Source: Candidatus Omnitrophota bacterium
GTDB lineage: Bacteria > Omnitrophota > Gorgyraeia > Zapsychrales > Zapsychraceae
DNA length: 57,700 nt
Direction of reading: 5' to 3'
NCBI GenBank assembly: GCA_016931055.1
Contig: JAFGFL010000072.1
Coordinates: forward strand, 1-57,700
Shown: piece by piece, positions 1 through 7,868 of the stretch
Position numbering within the stretch: position 1 is the stretch's first letter
Layout of the letters: each line of letters starts with the position of its first letter
Position numbers and translations under genes: made by a program
Notes under the pieces: model-generated
What the model was told of the DNA's origin: nothing
The model's input: only the letters and a program-made list of their open reading frames with translations
Database searches by the model: none

Positions 1-106
1 AAAATGGATCGAGCTTCAGTTTAAAATCATTCAATCAGTACAGTGTAATGGCTTTTAATTATCAACCAAATTTCCGTGTCATAACCACTTAATTAGGTAA
101 TTAAGT

Positions 107-240
107 GAGGGGTCGGGGAGTTTTTTCTCAGATTCGACCCCTCATCCTGACGAGCAAAGCGAGGAAGGATCTCATGGGATCCTTCGTCACTGCGTTCCTC
201 AGGATGAGCCCCCCCGAGTAGAAAAACTCCCCGGGGGCTC
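107..240. mobile_element. MITE-like element, copy 1 (134 bp)
   Basis: The element begins GAGGGGTCGGGGAGTTTTT and ends with the near-complement (AAAAACTCCCCGGGGGCTC). It is flanked by an exact 8-bp direct repeat AATTAAGT at 99-106 and 241-248, the signature of a target-site duplication. The interior holds a second inverted pair (CCCCTCATCCTGA and TCAGGATGAGCC). It has no coding capacity, so it is probably mobilised in trans. Copies 2 and 3 share the ends but have different, again matching, 8-bp flanks. Confidence 0.8.
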
Positions 241-260
241 AATTAAGTTTGTGTCCCGTT

Positions 261-360
261 ATTCAGCTCATTTCAAATTTTTATGATAGAAGCGACCCGT
301 TAAGGCCGCTTCTTTCGGAAGCTTTTGAAACGTCTGGGGTTATCTGGAAACGGTTTGATT
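261..360 (-). repeat. ~100-bp cassette-end repeat, copy 1
   Basis: This repeat aligns over its whole length with 1701-1790 and 2568-2667, all in the same orientation. Each copy lies just 3' of a minus-strand gene. Read on the minus strand it starts CAAACCGTTTC, has a hairpin GAAGCG...CGCTTC around a TTAACGGG loop, and ends ATTTGAAATGAGCTGAAT. The ORF-then-repeat layout resembles integron cassettes with attC sites, but I do not find clean RYYYAAC/GTTRRRY core sites. Confidence 0.75.
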
Positions 361-428
361 GGTTTACTTGTTTGTTGTTGTTTCCTGTAAGCGTGGGTAA
401 TTTTGTTGGCGTAGTGTTCGCAGAAATT

Positions 429-1046
429 CTAAATCCATCCATCCCTTTCAAGACAAACCCTCATACAAGGAGGACTAACAAGGAACGTATCTGCCAGAAA
501 TCCGATTATTAATCGTTTCTTTAAATCACTACTGGTAATTCTGTGCGCTTTCATAACTTCATCAGCTTTTTGAATTGCTTTCTCAAATTCTTCTTTCAAA
601 GGAGTGGCAGGAACCAAAACAAGTCCAGCAAAATCATTGGCTTCATATTCAATAACCTTTACAGGCCAATCAGATATATCATTTACAATTATTTTCCAAT
701 CATCAATTGTTTGGATATCAAATTGTTCAAAAAAGTATTGGTGGAGTTCTCTATGTGCAATTTCGTGGGCCAACGTAAACCTATAGCGCGTGATAATTGT
801 TCTTTGTACATAATCATCAACACTAATACTGCTAAAATCTGCAGCAATAAAACCGTCGATTTCTAACTCAAAACCTTGTAGCGCTTGCTTCAATCCGGGA
901 ATGGGGATAATGTCTATTTTCAGTTGATTATCAATTATCTCTTCAATTGGAATAGGAAGCGTATAGGAAGGATGGTGAGTTTTTAAAAATAATTCAGCTT
1001 TAGTTTTTATTTCATCAAAACTAATAGGAATTGGCACAATTTCCAT
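429..1046 (-). CDS. ImmA/IrrE-family metallopeptidase
   Basis: A 205-aa protein with the gluzincin zinc motif HEIAH at about residues 94-98 and a downstream acidic segment (EYEANDFAG, about 132) supplying the probable third ligand. Families of this type (ImmA of ICEBs1, IrrE of Deinococcus) cleave a partner XRE repressor or act as the toxin of a toxin-antitoxin pair. The partner is directly upstream: the XRE stop at 1049 is followed within two bases by this ATG. A TTG six bases earlier would give a 4-bp overlap; I prefer the ATG. The gene ends 68 bp before repeat copy 1. Its function as regulator-cleaving protease or toxin cannot be told from sequence. Confidence 0.85.
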   Translation of the reverse strand: MEIVPIPISFDEIKTKAELFLKTHHPSYTLPIPIEEIIDNQLKIDIIPIPGLKQALQGFELEIDGFIAADFSSISVDDYVQRTIITRYRFTLAHEIAHRELHQYFFEQFDIQTIDDWKIIVNDISDWPVKVIEYEANDFAGLVLVPATPLKEEFEKAIQKADEVMKAHRITSSDLKKRLIIGFLADTFLVSPPCMRVCLERDGWI

Positions 1047-1048
1047 TA

Positions 1049-1411
1049 TCAAGATTCTTTGATCTTCCTGATTATTTCGTTTAATTCATCCTCGGAAAAC
1101 TTTCCGTCCCTCATTTTCCGAAATAACACAGGTAATCGGACAAGAGTATCATGGTCTTTTAAATCAGCAGGTATTTTGCCAGCACTAATGGCAGCTAAAT
1201 CTTGGAAATGTTGCCACTCTTCGCTACCAATTTCAATTTTTAAATATTCTGCATATTTACGCAACTTTTCCTCATTTGTCGGGGGGGCCATTTTGCTTCT
1301 TTCAATCTTACTGATGTTGCCCGGGTCTAAATCATGCAGCTCACAAAACTGTCTTAATGTTAACCCTATCGCAATTCTCTTTTCTTTAAAAAATTCTCCA
1401 AAGTTTTCCAT
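1049..1411 (-). CDS. XRE-family HTH transcriptional regulator
   Basis: A 120-aa protein with an N-terminal helix-turn-helix (residues about 8-62; LTLRQFCELHDLDPGNISKIE is the typical Cro/CI recognition pattern) and a helical C-terminal tail. It is translationally linked to the ImmA-type protease downstream, which suggests that the pair forms one regulatory or toxin-antitoxin module. Upstream sequence is AT-rich with an AGGAGGTAAAA-type ribosome binding site just before the ATG. The targets are unknown; autoregulation is likely by analogy with related pairs. Confidence 0.85.
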   Translation of the reverse strand: MENFGEFFKEKRIAIGLTLRQFCELHDLDPGNISKIERSKMAPPTNEEKLRKYAEYLKIEIGSEEWQHFQDLAAISAGKIPADLKDHDTLVRLPVLFRKMRDGKFSEDELNEIIRKIKES

Positions 1412-1804
1412 TAGATTTTACCTCCTTCCTTCTGTCTTTATTAAATTGTATTCTTTTTACAACGCTTCTCTGATATAAGTATGACACATTGTAACAAAAT
1501 TACAACAGTAAAAAGCAAGCCATTAAAATTTCATCTTGACTTAACCTACTGCTATTAAATAAGTTAAGATGCTTTTTATAAGTTCAGAAATTGAAATTTC
1601 GGAAATATAACAAATAAATCCCAAAATGTCAAGTTTTTTTAATTGGATTGAAATGCTCATAATTTTGTTCATTTATTTAACACGGGTACTTTTCTGCATA
1701 ACTCAGCACATTTCAAATCTTTATAATAGAAGTGGACGCTTTAGCCAGAAGCTTTTGAAACGACTGGGGTTATCCAGAAACGGTTTGATTATTTTTTATT
1801 AGTT
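1412..1804. other. AT-rich intergenic stretch
   Basis: This stretch holds the presumed promoter of the XRE/ImmA pair in its left part and repeat copy 2 (1701-1790) at its right end. No coding sequence is supported. The repeat lies downstream of the next minus-strand gene. Confidence 0.6.
1701..1790 (-). repeat. ~100-bp cassette-end repeat, copy 2
   Basis: Same family and orientation as 261-360 and 2568-2667. This copy lacks about ten bases in the middle, so one arm of the GAAGYG/CRCTTC hairpin is missing; the outer conserved blocks are intact. It starts 15 bp after the stop codon of the coiled-coil protein gene. Confidence 0.75.
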
Positions 1805-2491
1805 CTAAATTTCGAGTTGCCATGCCCGATCAAGATGGCTTCCTTTCAGTTCAATGATTCCGCTTGTGGTGACAACTATCTTGATTGTTGGGTTCCCAGC
1901 AAGCGGATTGAAAAAAACCTTAGCACTTTTTTTGTCGTCCGAAACCTCACCCACACCACCTACCATAGCGTGATGATCCACTGATCCCCCGAATGAGACA
2001 ATAGTCAAATCGCCTTCGATTACTCTTGCGTTGAATATATAGCCATCTACACGGCTATTATTGGATGGACGAAATTGCACGATTGCTTCGTAACCTAAAC
2101 TCGTTTGCTTGATTTGCTTACCTAGAGGAACAAGAATTGGAGGGCCATATAGTTTCTTTGTTTGATCCACTTCGCTCTGAAGTTCCCCAATCTGTTTGGT
2201 TTGTTCAGCATCCTTTTTCTGCAGCTCGACTACATAGTCAGCAAGTTTTTGAAGAGCTTCTTTTTCATCACCCGTGTACTTCTCGAGGGCAATTGTCCGA
2301 AAAGGCATGAGAAGTGTCTCAAGACGTTGAATCTCAGCACTCTTGTCTACAATCTCACGTTCTAACATCTTATTATCTTGTTTAAGTTGGGATCGCTGAT
2401 GCCAGATAGTAACCAGCGTCATTATAATAAGACCTATTGCAGTCACTATCGCAACTTGAACGCTTGCTTTATGATAAAATTTCTGATTCAT
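1805..2491 (-). CDS. Membrane-anchored coiled-coil protein of unknown function
   Basis: A 228-aa protein. The ATG at 2491 is preferred over an upstream start because GGAAAG precedes it and the N-terminus then has the form of a signal anchor (hydrophobic stretch at residues about 11-28). A heptad-rich coiled coil follows (about 32-115, rich in K, E, Q and L), and then a beta-rich C-terminal domain (about 118-228) of no recognised family. The topology suggests a single-pass protein with the coiled coil and globular domain outside the cytoplasm. It stands alone between two copies of the ~100-bp repeat, like a gene cassette. Confidence 0.7.
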   Translation of the reverse strand: MNQKFYHKASVQVAIVTAIGLIIMTLVTIWHQRSQLKQDNKMLEREIVDKSAEIQRLETLLMPFRTIALEKYTGDEKEALQKLADYVVELQKKDAEQTKQIGELQSEVDQTKKLYGPPILVPLGKQIKQTSLGYEAIVQFRPSNNSRVDGYIFNARVIEGDLTIVSFGGSVDHHAMVGGVGEVSDDKKSAKVFFNPLAGNPTIKIVVTTSGIIELKGSHLDRAWQLEI

Positions 2492-2567
2492 ATCACATCT
2501 TTCCACTATTCCTCTAAAGGTTAGCCAGTACCTAGCACCGGAAAACAAGCCAAAACGTTTCTATATG

Positions 2568-2667
2568 ATTCAGCACATCTCAAATCTTCATGATAGAAGT
2601 GACCCGTTAGTGACACTTCTGTCAGAACCTTTTATAACTTATGGGATTATCTAGAAACGGTTTGACT
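2568..2667 (-). repeat. ~100-bp cassette-end repeat, copy 3
   Basis: Third copy, 23 bp after the stop of the small membrane protein gene at 2690. Its central hairpin is GAAGTG...CACTTC where copy 1 has GAAGCG...CGCTTC, a compensatory change that argues for selection on structure rather than on primary sequence. Confidence 0.75.
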
Positions 2668-2689
2668 AGTTCTATTATTTTATTTTTTG

Positions 2690-3073
2690 CTAGGCATTTT
2701 TTATAATCTTATTTGCTACACTCACAATATCAAATCCAACATAAAAAGATAGTAAGCTAACTAATCCAAAATTTGGCGTTACTATATGATATTTATCACT
2801 GAATATAAATACTAAAATAAACACTACCGCTACCAGAAGAGGATAATAAAGGAAATAGTTCACGAAGCAGTCTCTCACAGCTATATTTTTTAATTTTTCT
2901 TCCTCTTTCCATTTTATGTATACATATGTAAAAGCTCTAAGAGATAATCCTAATGCTGAAAATCCTATATAGCCTGATATGTTTGAATCATTGCGGTATC
3001 CAGCATCGAAAAACATCAAAGATAATAAAATATAAAATATCCCTGCTATTCCTTTTACCGTTCGTTCTCTCAT
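2690..3073 (-). CDS. Small multi-pass membrane protein, unknown function
   Basis: A 127-aa hydrophobic protein with about four predicted membrane segments: residues 8-25, 33-50, 75-95 and 103-120. Charged loops include the KWKEEEKLKN segment. I recognise no family. The ribosome binding site AAAGGGGA precedes the ATG. Like its neighbour it is a single gene ending in a copy of the ~100-bp repeat. Confidence 0.7.
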   Translation of the reverse strand: MRERTVKGIAGIFYILLSLMFFDAGYRNDSNISGYIGFSALGLSLRAFTYVYIKWKEEEKLKNIAVRDCFVNYFLYYPLLVAVVFILVFIFSDKYHIVTPNFGLVSLLSFYVGFDIVSVANKIIKNA

Positions 3074-3114
3074 TAATAATCCCCTTTCATCACCTGATCA
3101 GATTATTAACTACT

Positions 3115-3131
3115 GCAACACCGGGTGTTGC
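3115..3131. repeat. Short palindrome GCAACACC-G-GGTGTTGC
   Basis: Perfect 8-bp arms around a single base. It belongs to the family of short palindromes scattered at gene ends in this window (also 8577, 29156, 49445, 52784). Confidence 0.6.
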
Positions 3132-3228
3132 CGACAGAATAAGCGGCTTTTCGTACCACTTAACTTGAAACCCCTTGCTTAATAGCAGTTTGCCGGTACC
3201 CGGTAATGTATTTTTTTCAGTGCGCCTA

Positions 3229-3471
3229 TTAATGCTTACGATCCCTTGGCGGATTCGGATCATGTCCAGGCGGAACTGTGTCGCTGTCGCGAATTGGTCC
3301 ATTTGGGCTGTGTATTCTCACTTCGCCTCCACCGCTATTTGCTGCCATTTTCTTCGCTGCTTTCTCTGCTTCAAACTGCGTATCATAGTAACCAGCAACA
3401 CGGTCGGTCTTTTCTCGCTTCGCGCGCCAATCACCTGACTCTTTATCTTTTGAAACGTGATAGTTTGCCAT
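3229..3471 (-). CDS. DUF2188-family small protein
   Basis: An 80-aa protein with the DUF2188 pattern: a short beta strand (YHVSKDKESGDWRAKREK), a spacer with T-D-R, and a helix with F-E-A-E-K-A-A-K. A Gly/Pro-rich C-terminal tail ends HDPNPPRDRKH. The ATG at 3471 follows a strong GGAGG site, so the longer frame is not used. Members are small, soluble and often found in mobile regions; the biochemical role is unknown. It has no copy of the ~100-bp repeat at its 3' end, so the repeat array stops before it. Confidence 0.8.
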   Translation of the reverse strand: MANYHVSKDKESGDWRAKREKTDRVAGYYDTQFEAEKAAKKMAANSGGGEVRIHSPNGPIRDSDTVPPGHDPNPPRDRKH

Positions 3472-3571
3472 AGGAATCCTCCATAAATAAATAACCATAG
3501 CCCTTGAACTCCCTTAGGACTATGGTAAAGTATTTACAAGGGTTAAAATAATAGCCGTTTTTTACTGCCCT

Positions 3572-3600
3572 AGCCCAGAGTTCGCGCTCTGGGCTTTCTT
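3572..3600. terminator. Hairpin between DUF2188 and the R-M-like operon
   Basis: The hairpin has arms AGCCCAGAG and CTCTGGGCT with a six-base loop, followed on the plus strand by TTCTTTT. It lies immediately after the stop of the 65-aa gene that ends the upstream operon. The T-tract is on the plus strand only, so use on the minus strand is less certain. Confidence 0.5.
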
Positions 3601-3601
3601 T

Positions 3602-3799
3602 TCACTTTTCAACGGCCTCTTCAATCGCGGCCTTAAAAACTGTGTCAATGCCGAAAGTCAGACCTGATTCAATACATTTTTCGGCTGTGCGCATCTCATA
3701 ATCAGTTAATCTGCGCTCAAGCCTGTTTACTGCGACACCTTGCACATCCTCGGCAGTTATAGCGAAAACTATTCTATCGTCATCACGATTGAAATTCAT
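3602..3799 (-). CDS. Small acidic protein of unknown function
   Basis: A 65-aa protein with a GGAAG site seven bases before the ATG. It has a predicted strand-helix pattern (DDRIVFAITAEDVQ, then two amphipathic helices) and no family I recognise. It begins 17 bp after the nuclease gene stops and is the last gene of the apparent methyltransferase operon, so it could be an accessory or control protein of that system. Not shown by sequence. Confidence 0.55.
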   Translation of the reverse strand: MNFNRDDDRIVFAITAEDVQGVAVNRLERRLTDYEMRTAEKCIESGLTFGIDTVFKAAIEEAVEK

Positions 3800-3816
3800 A
3801 ATTGCGCTTCCATTCC

Positions 3817-4299
3817 TTATAATTTCGGTATTAATGAACCATAATCAATTGATCCTGATCTGGCGTTCCATTTACATACCTTCATCATATTGCTGTGCCC
3901 GGGGCCATACCTTAATAAATCTTCTCTCTTGTAAATCTTGAAGATCCTCTCTAATGCTCCCAGTCCCTTTGATGAAATTAAAAAGGATTCGACCGGATTT
4001 AAGAGCTGAGTGTAACCCCAGAGTTGTCCTAAATCTTTTAACGTTAAAGGAGCATCTTTCACCTCAACAAAAACCAACCTAACATTGTGCCCTCGCATAA
4101 GAATGCCAACAATATCAACCTTAATCGATAATCCAACAGCTTCCTTAATTTCGATTCCTAATTCCTTGAGACAACCATCTAAATTCTGTCTGGATGTTTT
4201 GTGTGTTGTAATAATTTTATTTGCCGGATATTTTTCCACCAAATATACCTTGAGCCATTCTTCAATATCTGGATATAATTTTTCTTCCTCTTTGCTCAT
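3817..4299 (-). CDS. PD-(D/E)XK-type nuclease, probable restriction component
   Basis: A 160-aa protein from the ATG at 4299; a TTG at 4344 would extend it and overlap the upstream gene by 43 bp. It shows the PD-(D/E)XK core: Asp62 in KVDIVGIL, then Glu79-Val-Lys81 in FVEVKDAP, and a following helix with QLWGY typical of the fold. This fold is used by many restriction endonucleases and repair nucleases. It is the fourth gene of an operon with two DNA methyltransferases, so I infer that it is the cleavage subunit of a restriction system, probably working with the protein encoded just upstream. Confidence 0.7.
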   Translation of the reverse strand: MSKEEEKLYPDIEEWLKVYLVEKYPANKIITTHKTSRQNLDGCLKELGIEIKEAVGLSIKVDIVGILMRGHNVRLVFVEVKDAPLTLKDLGQLWGYTQLLNPVESFLISSKGLGALERIFKIYKREDLLRYGPGHSNMMKVCKWNARSGSIDYGSLIPKL

Positions 4300-4301
4300 A
4301 T

Positions 4302-5261
4302 TTATCGTGGTTTGTAGCCTAAGATTTCGGCTATTTCGGTCCAATGATTAAAATGTTTACCTCTGATTTCGGCAGGCAATAATTCACTTTTTTCCATTGG
4401 ATGTGCCGGCCTGGATTTTCTTACCAGCTTCTTAACTTCCCAATAAAATTTCTTATGTTGTTGTTCGATCGTTCCTATTTGGGAAAGGAATTTTTCTTTA
4501 GTTTTTTCGTTCTTGGCATGTGATGCTTTTTTTCTCCGATCCTTATCCCATTCACTACGATTTATATCAGCCAGTTTCTTTAAGATTTCCATCTTGTGAA
4601 TGATTCTGAATCCAATTTTCTCATAAAGATCGGCAAAGATTTTTATTTGATGTTCTTTGTTCCAAAAATTTTTATTTCCTTCTTTATATTTTTTGAGGTT
4701 ACCATCCCTCATATTCGGATGACCCCAATCAATATTTTGAACTGGAATATCCAAATCAGCCAATAAGTTGCAAATGTCAACAGCTAGAAACCAATTAACC
4801 GGTATTTCGACAAAAACTCTATGTGCGTAAGAGTAGCCATAGGCTTCGCCCCCATGACCAATATGAGCAGTGACATCGGATAATCCAATTAGGAACTCTT
4901 TTTTCATATCTGTAGATGCCAAATAAATATCTTTGGGGATCCTAAATTCTTTCCACGTGTTTTTATTTTTAAAATGTCGATTAATTTCTCTTATTAAGAA
5001 ATCCTCGTTGGGTTTAGAAAATTTGATGATTGTCTTTGTTCGCTCTTGAATAGTTCTGACGGAAACACTGATCAACGGCTCGATATTGTTTCTGAAGTCA
5101 TCTAGGCTTGCCTTTACAGAGAGCTGTGCGTCTTTGCCTTCTACAATTAAATTTTTATGAGGAATCTCGATTAAGATATCGGTTGTTGATTCCCCTCTCT
5201 TAATTATACCCTTTCCTGCAATCATTCCTAAAAGGTAAGCTAGTTCTGGGTTATCCACCAT
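4302..5261 (-). CDS. LAGLIDADG-like protein with altered catalytic positions
   Basis: A 319-aa protein that begins AYLLGMIAGKG, matching the first LAGLIDADG motif of homing endonucleases (usual form LLGLIAGDG), but with Lys where the catalytic acid should be. A second motif-like segment, FLIGLSDVTAH, lies near residue 122 and also lacks the acid in register. A basic C-terminal half follows with DRRKKASHAKNEKTKEK. The gene sits 4 bp after a methyltransferase gene and next to the PD-(D/E)XK gene. I infer a DNA-recognition subunit derived from a homing endonuclease fold, with cleavage left to the neighbour. It could also be an unrelated fold with chance similarity. Confidence 0.55.
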   Translation of the reverse strand: MVDNPELAYLLGMIAGKGIIKRGESTTDILIEIPHKNLIVEGKDAQLSVKASLDDFRNNIEPLISVSVRTIQERTKTIIKFSKPNEDFLIREINRHFKNKNTWKEFRIPKDIYLASTDMKKEFLIGLSDVTAHIGHGGEAYGYSYAHRVFVEIPVNWFLAVDICNLLADLDIPVQNIDWGHPNMRDGNLKKYKEGNKNFWNKEHQIKIFADLYEKIGFRIIHKMEILKKLADINRSEWDKDRRKKASHAKNEKTKEKFLSQIGTIEQQHKKFYWEVKKLVRKSRPAHPMEKSELLPAEIRGKHFNHWTEIAEILGYKPR

Positions 5262-5265
5262 ATAA

Positions 5266-6066
5266 TTATTTGCGTTTCCTAAAAATTAAAACATATTCAT
5301 GTACTTTATTTACCCTGAAAACCGAAGGCCAGCCCAATGGTTTCATATTATTATATTCGTGTTGTCTGTCCCAAATGATAATATCTTCAAAAATGAATCC
5401 AACGCCTTTCATTTTCTCAGCTAAATCAGAATGAAGCGGATAAAATCTGTCCTTTTTCCTAATATCCATAACCACAACCACACAATGACCGCCGATTTTT
5501 AAAACATCGTATACGGCTGAAAAGACTTGAATTAATTCAGATAAAAATTGTTCATAATTATCGATATTGCCTAAATTGGTTTTATCTTTACCATAATTCT
5601 TGATTCTCTTTCCATCAGCCGTTCTTCGCATATTGAGAATATCCCAATAGGGTGGAGATGTAAGACAAAGATCAATTGTTTGATCTTTTACGTATTCTTT
5701 TAAGAATCGAGCATCTGCATTGATAATTTCTATTTCTTTATCACTCAAAGCTCCATTCAGCCCTTTCAAACGCAGGTTTGCTAACTTTACAAATTCCTTT
5801 GATAAATCTATACCAATTGCCCGTCGATCTTGATTGTACGCGGCTATAATGGTACTGCCTATGCCCATAAACGGGTCTAACACAATATCATTTTTGCAGG
5901 TATAAGTTTTGATAATTTTCTCAGCAAGTGCCGAAGGGAACATGGCTGGGTGTTTAAAACTTCTTTCATCATCTGTCTTGCGGATATCCCGCCAAATGCT
6001 GAAGGAATGTTGAAGCCACTCCTTACCTGTTAAATCGTTATACCTAGTAGGGGGTTTTGTCACCAT
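5266..6066 (-). CDS. Site-specific DNA methyltransferase (TSPPYW type)
   Basis: A 266-aa amino-methyltransferase. Motif X-like FKHPAMFP lies at about 38-44, the SAM-binding motif I DPFMGIGST at 64-72, and catalytic motif IV TSPPYW at 136-141. The TSPPYW form occurs in N4-cytosine and some N6-adenine enzymes, so the methylated base is not settled. The short size leaves little room for a separate recognition domain. It overlaps the upstream methyltransferase by 7 bp and lies 4 bp from the next gene, so the genes are translationally linked. Confidence 0.85.
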   Translation of the reverse strand: MVTKPPTRYNDLTGKEWLQHSFSIWRDIRKTDDERSFKHPAMFPSALAEKIIKTYTCKNDIVLDPFMGIGSTIIAAYNQDRRAIGIDLSKEFVKLANLRLKGLNGALSDKEIEIINADARFLKEYVKDQTIDLCLTSPPYWDILNMRRTADGKRIKNYGKDKTNLGNIDNYEQFLSELIQVFSAVYDVLKIGGHCVVVVMDIRKKDRFYPLHSDLAEKMKGVGFIFEDIIIWDRQHEYNNMKPLGWPSVFRVNKVHEYVLIFRKRK

Positions 6067-7796
6067 AAGCTCCTTGGGGACAGCATTTTATTCACAGCAT
6101 CTTCAATCAATTTGATCTCTTGGTTGCTTAGATCATAAATGTCATATACAATTTTATCAATCTCTTTATTGTTCTCCTTCTGCGTTTCCTTATCATTAAT
6201 TTCATCAAGCGAATCAATAATCCGTATTAACCGGTTAAGGGATGCCTGATTCGGATTGGGAATAACCGGAATTGAGCCAATGTAAGATTTATCAAGATGC
6301 ATCGTCAATTTTGATCTATTAAACAGCGCATACATAATATAGAAATTGATTAATTTTGAATTTAGTAAAGCGAGGAAATATTTCCCTTCATCATCGTCCT
6401 TAACGACAATGTTTGTAACAGTATCAAGATTGAGCAGCTTGTGGGGGTCATAAGCAGCTATTACTCCAGCTTCCGACGAGAAAATGTTCTGTAAAACAAC
6501 CTTCTTTTGCTTGAGTTCATTTGTCTTTACTTTACTTTGTTTTTCCAATAACTCCTTCTTCATAAATGGAAGGTTCTTCAACCTGAATTTTGCAATATCT
6601 CTACCGCGAATTATTTTTTCGTATCCGATATCATTTTCCTGTTCTGCGCGATTCCCCCCTATAGGTAATCCTCTAAATATTTTATCATCCACAAGATTTT
6701 TTAATTCTATTCCAGCGTCAGACAGATTGGCGATTAAATTATAATGCTCCTGTAATTCGTATGTATAAAATCTCGGCATGTGAATAAGTTTCTTGTGGGA
6801 AAGAGTCATGCACGGCTGTTGTACCATTGTCTTATTTTTATCAGCAAATACGCAGATTCTTACATAGCTGTTGGCAATGCTTAGTTTCTTTCTGACAAAT
6901 AAAATAAATTGTTCCCCCCGAACATCTTTAAATTTTGATCCCAAATCATAAATCTGTAAAATATCTGTATTGTGGCTTAAATAGCTGCGTAGTTTCTGGT
7001 AAGAATCGACATAAAGAATAGACTTAGGTAATAAAAAGGCAAGCACACCTTGCTTCTTTAGTAGCTCCAGTGAACGTCCGATCATAAGAGTAGCGGCATT
7101 GACCGGGCCTTCTACAATTTGTCGATATATTGATTCTGAAGAATCAAAGTCTTTCAAATTTCTCAAGGTCACATAGGGGGGATTCCCGATTATAAAATCA
7201 AACCCGCCTCTTTGCATGACATCGGGATATTCATTCTTCCAACTGAACGCATTTTTATTTAATGCCGGATTTGAAACTATGCTGTTTCCTGATTTTATAT
7301 TTTGTTTAATAAAAGGAATGTATCTTCTATCGAAATCTGCTTTCATGTATATACATAGCCGAGTCATATTTGCGGCATCTTCATTAATATCGACCCCATA
7401 AATATTCCTCACAAATTCAGAAGAGTATCTCTCTTTGAATTTATCAAAAAGAGTTAAAAGGAATGAACCGCAGCCACAGGAAGGATCTAATATTTTTGAA
7501 TCTTCTTGGATATCGAGTTGAGAAATAATGTACTCGACTATGGTTTTAGGGGTATAGTATTGCCCCATGTCTTTACGCTCAAATTTTTCTAGAGAATGCT
7601 CAAAATGATCTATCATCGACTCATAAGAATAGCCCTTTCTTAAAGAATCAATAAAAAAGTTTTTTATATATCGATTACGAACATCAATTAAACTATCCGC
7701 TTCAACCAGGACTGAATTCAATGTTCCAACCTCTTCTTCAATTGATTGATTGACTCGATTGACATCCCCAATGGTTGTTGTTGATTCTAAACTCAT
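6060..7796 (-). CDS. Eco57I/TaqI-type N6-adenine DNA methyltransferase
   Basis: A 578-aa protein. A helical N-terminal region precedes the motif X element GQYYTPK (78-84), SAM motif I DPSCGCGSF (104-112) and catalytic NPPY (205-208). A C-terminal target-recognition region (about 360-560) of the TaqI-C type contains IIRGRDIAKF and the helical tail common in type I HsdM and type IIG enzymes. It lacks an obvious nuclease domain of its own. It is the first methyltransferase of the operon and is transcribed after the LexA-like regulator. Two methyltransferases of different class in one operon are common when the recognition site is asymmetric and each strand needs its own enzyme. Confidence 0.88.
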   Translation of the reverse strand: MSLESTTTIGDVNRVNQSIEEEVGTLNSVLVEADSLIDVRNRYIKNFFIDSLRKGYSYESMIDHFEHSLEKFERKDMGQYYTPKTIVEYIISQLDIQEDSKILDPSCGCGSFLLTLFDKFKERYSSEFVRNIYGVDINEDAANMTRLCIYMKADFDRRYIPFIKQNIKSGNSIVSNPALNKNAFSWKNEYPDVMQRGGFDFIIGNPPYVTLRNLKDFDSSESIYRQIVEGPVNAATLMIGRSLELLKKQGVLAFLLPKSILYVDSYQKLRSYLSHNTDILQIYDLGSKFKDVRGEQFILFVRKKLSIANSYVRICVFADKNKTMVQQPCMTLSHKKLIHMPRFYTYELQEHYNLIANLSDAGIELKNLVDDKIFRGLPIGGNRAEQENDIGYEKIIRGRDIAKFRLKNLPFMKKELLEKQSKVKTNELKQKKVVLQNIFSSEAGVIAAYDPHKLLNLDTVTNIVVKDDDEGKYFLALLNSKLINFYIMYALFNRSKLTMHLDKSYIGSIPVIPNPNQASLNRLIRIIDSLDEINDKETQKENNKEIDKIVYDIYDLSNQEIKLIEDAVNKMLSPRSLW

Positions 7797-7868
7797 GGCT
7801 TTCTCCTCTTCTTGCCAATGTGCAGAGGGGAAATTTCTTTAAGGGGATGCTACACATTGAAATTGTTA

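Larger units (their letters stand above)
1..428. other. Left-end non-coding stretch
   Basis: I see no gene here. It holds a MITE-like element with an 8-bp direct repeat on each side (99-248) and the first copy of a ~100-bp repeat (261-360) that follows the minus-strand ImmA gene. The first 98 bases show nothing I can name. Confidence 0.7.

Noticed and set aside
261..2667. Calling the left-end repeats integron attC sites outright
   Set aside because: The layout fits, but the RYYYAAC and GTTRRRY core sites are not clear in any copy, and no integrase is in view. Recorded as cassette-like repeat only.
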